DNA of 64,000 nucleotides. Source: Bradyrhizobium sp. B124. GTDB lineage: Bacteria; Pseudomonadota; Alphaproteobacteria; Rhizobiales; Xanthobacteraceae. Of the stretch, positions 60,279-64,000 are shown in pieces (positions within the stretch are counted from its first letter, which is position 1; each line of letters starts with the position of its first letter). A program made the position numbers and the translations under genes. Under the pieces are notes generated by a model. That model saw only the letters and a program-made list of their open reading frames with translations, did not search any database and was not told where the DNA came from. The stretch lies in the NCBI RefSeq assembly GCF_038967635.1, contig NZ_CP152413.1, positions 2,604,001-2,668,000 of the forward strand. The letters run 5' to 3'.

Positions 60279-60390
60279 GACGAAATCGCGCCTTCGCATC
60301 AACTTTGGGCGTCGCTTGCCCGCTATTTGAGCGCACATTTTGCCGTGACATCGCCGATGCTAGCCGTCGGCGAGACGGCAGGTGCGTGCG

Positions 60391-61329
60391 ATGAAAACCT
60401 TCATTCGCGTTGTTGAGCTCTGGGTGCCCGATCCAACACGGACGCGGCTGGAATTCGGCGGCAGCCTACACAGCTCCGAGTTCGCCGAGTTCAACGCGGT
60501 CAGCGAGAACGCGCTGTTCGCCTATGACGAGGGCCTGCCCGGCAAGGCCTGGGCGAGCGGCCATCCGGTCATCCTGACCGAATTCGCCAACTCCTATTTC
60601 AAGCGAACCGACGAGGCGCGCGAAGCCGGCCTGACCTGCGGCGTTGCGCTTCCGGTGTTCGCCGGCGAATTCCTGATGGCGGTAATGGTCCTGCTCTGCG
60701 GTGACGACAGGAAGCATGTCGGCGCGATCGAGCTTTGGCACAACGATCCCGAGAAATCCCACGAGATGGCGCTGGTCGACGGCTACTACGGCACCGCTGA
60801 CATGTTCGAGTTCAACTCGCGCCACACCAAATTCCCGCGCGGCTTCGGCCTGCCCGGCCGGACCTGGAAGGCCGGCAGGCCGCTGATCATCAAAGACCTG
60901 CACAATTCCAAGGGATTCCTGCGCTGGGAGGACGCATCCGAGATCGGCATCAATTGCGGTGTCGGCATCCCCTACACGACTGGCGACCAGACCTGGGTGG
61001 TGACATTCCTGTCGGCCCAGGCGACACCGATCGCACGCCGGTTCGAGATCTGGGTGCCGAACGAAGAGCGGTCGGCACTGGTGTTTCACTCCGGCGACTG
61101 CAGCGAGCAGTCCGATCTCGCCACGCTCTATGCGGCCAAGACGATCGGTCGCGGCGAAGGCTCTATCGGCGGCGCATGGGCCACCGGCATGCCCACGCTC
61201 ACCGAGCATCTGAAGCAGGATGAATCGATCGCGGCTACCCTGGCGCGTGGCTCCGGCATGAACCAGCTGGTCGCGCTGCCGGTGATCGAGAACGCCCGGC
61301 TCAAGGCGGTGCTGGCCTGGTATTTGTGA
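60391..61329 (+). CDS. GAF-like tandem-domain protein
   Basis: The 312 residues contain two similar halves, each with G-[LF]-P-G-[KR]-[TA]-W (GLPGKAWASGHPVI and GLPGRTWKAGRPLI) and a Cys-Gly-V element (LTCGVALPVFAG, INCGVGIPYTTG). The C-terminal third repeats the theme (GSIGGAWATGMPTL). This is the GAF sensor pattern without an output domain. It may bind a small ligand for a partner. ATG 60391 is preferred over GTG 60382. Confidence 0.75.
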   Translation: MKTFIRVVELWVPDPTRTRLEFGGSLHSSEFAEFNAVSENALFAYDEGLPGKAWASGHPVILTEFANSYFKRTDEAREAGLTCGVALPVFAGEFLMAVMVLLCGDDRKHVGAIELWHNDPEKSHEMALVDGYYGTADMFEFNSRHTKFPRGFGLPGRTWKAGRPLIIKDLHNSKGFLRWEDASEIGINCGVGIPYTTGDQTWVVTFLSAQATPIARRFEIWVPNEERSALVFHSGDCSEQSDLATLYAAKTIGRGEGSIGGAWATGMPTLTEHLKQDESIAATLARGSGMNQLVALPVIENARLKAVLAWYL

Positions 61330-61751
61330 TGGTCGTGTTTGCAATTGCCGGCTTCCCGACATTCGTCGTCCCGGCGAGAATGCGTGCGAGGCCGCCTGCG
61401 ACTGTCATGCGGTCCGGAACCCTGGCTCCGCGATTTCCGGACGAAAGCCGAAATCCGTTCAATCGCAACTGCTTATGTGCTCGCGCAAGTTGCAGCCAAG
61501 GTTCGGCGCCTGCCCGGTGAGAGCCCTCCTCCCGCCTGTTCTGTCTGACGCGTGTCTTTCGATCAGCCCGTCGGAGCCATTTGGAGCAGGCGCTCACCAC
61601 GCACAATGCTTCCATGGTCCTGCTCCACGCATCGCGGCGACACAAATTATTTGGTGCCGGTCGCCATCGACACCACGTGAGGACCTTGCGCTGGACGTGC
61701 TGCCGATGATCAACTCGCAGTTCGGAATGTTCCTGCGCCGTTGGGGGAAGC
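61330..61751. other. 422-bp intergenic region, no gene
   Basis: Frames here are short or Arg/Pro-rich. No hairpin or operator stands out. It must hold the promoter of the Dpp-type transporter operon; a ribosome-binding site GGGGGA lies just before 61752. Confidence 0.45.
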
Positions 61752-63341
61752 ATGAAGTTCAAGATGATTGCGATCGCGGTTGGCCTCGGGCTCGCACTCG
61801 CCGCCTCGGCGGAGGCCCAGACACCGCGCAAGGGCGGGACCATTCGCATGACGGCGCCCTACGGCTCCAGCTTCACCAGCATGGACATCCACACGACACC
61901 GCGCGCCCAGGACGAGATCTACGCCAAGGCCCTGCACCGCTCGCTCTATATCTGGGACTCGACCGAGGGCAAGCCGGTGCTGGAGCTTGCCAATGAGGTT
62001 GTCGTCTCGGGCGGGGGCCTCATTCATACCTTCAAGCTGCGCGACGACGCGTATTTCCACAACGGCCACAGGATGACGGCCGATGACATCATCTGGTCCT
62101 ACAATCGCATCATGGACGGCACCAAGGCCTATCCCGGCGCGCGCTTTGTCCGCATGATCGAGGGCGCGGCCGAGGTCGAGAAGGGCCAGGCCACGGAAAT
62201 CTCCGGCCTGAAGAAGATCGACGACTTCACCCTCGAAATGAAGCTGACCGAGAAAGTCGATCCCGCCTTCTATTTCTTCACCGCGCTGACCTCGATCTAT
62301 CCTGCCGATGAGGGCGGGAAGGAAAGCTTCCTCCAGAAGCCGATCGGTCTTGGTCCATTCAAATTCGTCGAGCACGTGCCGGGATCGCGCATCGTGCTAG
62401 AACGCTGGGACCGTTTCTACAAACCCGGCAAGCCGTATGCCGACAAGATCGTGGTATCGCTGATGGGCGAAGCCGCGGCACGCGATGTCGCCTTCCGCAA
62501 CAAGGAGATCGACACCTCGGTGCTTGGGCCCGCACAGTATGTCGCCTATCAGGCCGATCCCAACCTCAAGGGCACCATCGTCGAGGTCGCCGAGGTCTTC
62601 ACCCGCTACATGGGGATGAACCCCGCGTTCAAGCCGTTCTCCGACAAGCGGGTTCGGCAGGCCGTCAACTACGCGATCGATGCCGATCTGATCATCAGCA
62701 AACTGGTCAAGGGCAAAGCCTATCGCGCCACGAGCTGGCTGCCTTTGACCTCGCCGGCATACGACAAGGCGATGAAGCCCTACCCTTACGATCCAGCGAA
62801 GGCGAAGCAATTGCTTGCGGATGCGGGTTATCCTAACGGCTTTGAATTCGAATGGACCACCAGCCAGAACGAAAGCTGGGGCTTGCCGATCGTCGAAGCC
62901 GCGATACCGATGCTGGACAAGGTGGGCATCAAGGTCAAGGTCAAGCAGGTCGAGACCGCGGTGCTGGCGGAGGTCATCCGCAAGGGCGACTTCCAGGCGT
63001 TCATCTATTCCCAGGCGACCGGCCCGGATCCGCAGGCAGCGCTCAAATGCTTCCATTCGGCGACGCCGCAATCGGCCTGCAACTACACGACCTTCAAGAA
63101 CGCGGAGTTCGACAAGATGATCGATGCAGCCGGCCAGACCGACGATGCCGAAAAGCGCGTCCAGCTGCTGCAGAAGGCCAATGCGCTGCTCCAGGAGGAA
63201 GCGCCGATCTGGTTCTTCAACTACAACAAGGCGGTCATGGCGGTGCAGCCCTGGCTCAAAGGAATCCAGCTGGACGCGACGGAACTGACCCATCAAAACG
63301 TCGAAGACCTTTGGGTCGACGACACCTCGCCGGCGAAGTGA
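61752..63341 (+). CDS. Peptide-type ABC substrate-binding protein
   Basis: The 529 residues with signal peptide (MIAIAVGLGLALAASAEAQT) match the DppA/OppA family: GGTIRMTAPYGSSFTSMDIH, FKLRDDAYFHNGHRMTADDI, GLGPFKFVEHVPGSRIVLER, FSDKRVRQAVNYAIDADLI and DPAKAKQLLADAGYPNGFEF. It delivers peptides or related molecules to the permease encoded next. The M81 peptidase and this transporter often co-occur. Confidence 0.9.
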   Translation: MKFKMIAIAVGLGLALAASAEAQTPRKGGTIRMTAPYGSSFTSMDIHTTPRAQDEIYAKALHRSLYIWDSTEGKPVLELANEVVVSGGGLIHTFKLRDDAYFHNGHRMTADDIIWSYNRIMDGTKAYPGARFVRMIEGAAEVEKGQATEISGLKKIDDFTLEMKLTEKVDPAFYFFTALTSIYPADEGGKESFLQKPIGLGPFKFVEHVPGSRIVLERWDRFYKPGKPYADKIVVSLMGEAAARDVAFRNKEIDTSVLGPAQYVAYQADPNLKGTIVEVAEVFTRYMGMNPAFKPFSDKRVRQAVNYAIDADLIISKLVKGKAYRATSWLPLTSPAYDKAMKPYPYDPAKAKQLLADAGYPNGFEFEWTTSQNESWGLPIVEAAIPMLDKVGIKVKVKQVETAVLAEVIRKGDFQAFIYSQATGPDPQAALKCFHSATPQSACNYTTFKNAEFDKMIDAAGQTDDAEKRVQLLQKANALLQEEAPIWFFNYNKAVMAVQPWLKGIQLDATELTHQNVEDLWVDDTSPAK

Positions 63342-63358
63342 CAGGTCCCAATCGCTCT

Positions 63359-63385
63359 CCCTCCATCATGCGAAATGATGGAGGG
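63359..63385 (+). promoter_or_regulatory. Intra-operon hairpin between binding protein and permease
   Basis: CCCTCCATCAT pairs perfectly with ATGATGGAGGG around a 5-base loop. It lies 17 bp after the binding-protein stop and 17 bp before the permease ATG. There is no T-run. Such stems can stabilise the upstream mRNA and raise binding-protein over permease output. Confidence 0.65.
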
Positions 63386-63402
63386 GATGAGGAAAACGTC
63401 CA

Positions 63403-64000
63403 ATGCTCTCCTTCGCGATCCGTCGAGTCCTGCAAACCATTCCGACCGTGCTGGCCGTCGTGCTGCTGATCTTTGTGCTGTTCAGCATCGTACCGGGCAG
63501 CATCGCGTCGAGCATGGGCGATGACGGCCGGGGTCCGACAGACCCGCAGGTCGTGGAACGCATGAAAAAGCAGCTCGGCCTCGACGATCCCGTTTACGTG
63601 CGGTTCGGCTCTTATGTCGCCAAGCTCACGACGGGAGATTTCGGGACCTCGTTCCGGACCCGCGAGCCGGTCACGACCATGGTCGCCAAACGGATGTGGC
63701 CAACGCTGCAGCTGATCTTCGCAGCCCTGGCGTTCGCGATTGCGGTCGGCGTTCCCCTCGGTTTCATCGCCGCGCTGAAGCCGGGCAGCATTGTCGACAC
63801 GCTCTCGATGGTCCTGGCGGTGTCCGGCCTCTCGATGGCCAAGTTCTGGCTCGGGCTTTTGCTGATGTATCTGTTTGCATTGAAGCTCGGCTGGCTGCCG
63901 AGCTTTGGCTATGGCGATGGCAGCCTCAAATATCTGCTCCTGCCTGCCGTGACCCTCGGCGTCTCGCCGATGGCGCTGCTGGCGCGGACGACGCGGGCAG
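63403..64000 (+). CDS. Peptide-type ABC permease (DppB family), cut by window
   Basis: From ATG 63403 about 199 codons are visible and the frame is open at the right edge. It starts MLSFAIRRVLQTIPTVLAVV and shows the DppB features LIFVLFSIVPGSIASSMG, TDPQVVERMKKQLGLDDPVY, GDFGTSFRTREPVTTMVAKR and LPAVTLGVSPMALLARTTRA. It forms the membrane channel of the transporter together with later genes outside the window. Confidence 0.88.
   Translation, partial: MLSFAIRRVLQTIPTVLAVVLLIFVLFSIVPGSIASSMGDDGRGPTDPQVVERMKKQLGLDDPVYVRFGSYVAKLTTGDFGTSFRTREPVTTMVAKRMWPTLQLIFAALAFAIAVGVPLGFIAALKPGSIVDTLSMVLAVSGLSMAKFWLGLLLMYLFALKLGWLPSFGYGDGSLKYLLLPAVTLGVSPMALLARTTRA

Overview
The window looks like chromosomal DNA of a Bradyrhizobium-type alphaproteobacterium (Nitrobacteraceae). 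The grounds are high GC with alphaproteobacterial gene styles (GcrA, phasin, many type III CoA-transferases, TRAP, Liv and Dpp uptake systems) and a 26-bp intergenic repeat containing TTGCCCGACG that I associate with Bradyrhizobium. No rRNA, tRNA, CRISPR array, integrase or IS element was found.

Bases 1-16.8 kb are a decayed podovirus-like (P22-type) prophage block, read mostly on the minus strand: terminase small subunit (16020-16274), terminase large subunit (12318-13649) and a portal gene that is now in two pieces (9548-10120 and 5851-7521). Between and behind these genes sit cargo genes that are not structural: a NucA/NucB-type DNase with a ComJ/Nin-type inhibitor, a second toxin-like protein with a DUF4279 protein, an M23 peptidase beside a divergent periplasmic two-repeat protein, a Gly-rich protein beside a membrane protein, and a ClpP-like secreted protein running off the left edge. 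Two cargo insertions are bounded by duplicated 3' ends of the phage gene upstream: 691 bp of portal 3' end is repeated 2170 bp away, and the last ~40 codons of the terminase are repeated next to the portal start. This pattern suggests toxin/immunity cassettes accumulate by recombination in phage gene tails. It is the most unusual thing in the window. Several cargo genes are frameshifted or carry stops.

Bases 16.8-27.4 kb hold small membrane proteins, intergenic repeats, a phasin, a flavin-dependent hydroxy-acid dehydrogenase with an AraC/GlxA regulator, and a compact plus-strand operon (GNAT, MFS, YqcI/YcgG, cupin) that could be a small N-oxygenation pathway. A CoA-transferase and a GFA-family protein follow. 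Bases 27.7-30.2 kb are a lysogeny-control-like module: an S24/LexA-type repressor, a GcrA-family protein, a DUF6456-like protein and a small repressor-controlled gene. TTCCGATTATCGGAA-type operators lie between the -35 and -10 positions of all three candidate promoters.

Bases 30.3-36.9 kb carry OpgC, a membrane-anchored GH3 glycosidase, and a DUF4173-like membrane protein followed by a CreB/CreC-like two-component pair. Bases 37.2-50.6 kb form a catabolic island: TRAP transporter with two paralogous binding proteins and a CoA-transferase (plus), converging on a nine-gene minus-strand operon (Liv-type ABC transporter, CoA-transferase, enoyl-CoA hydratase, MaoC hydratase, CitE-like lyase). Divergent from it are an acyl-CoA ligase, TetR, SDR and Baeyer-Villiger-type monooxygenase (50.8-55.6 kb). 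The right end carries a DsbA-like isomerase, a GST, an M81 peptidase, a class II aldolase, a GAF-like protein and the start of a Dpp-type ABC transporter cut by the window edge.
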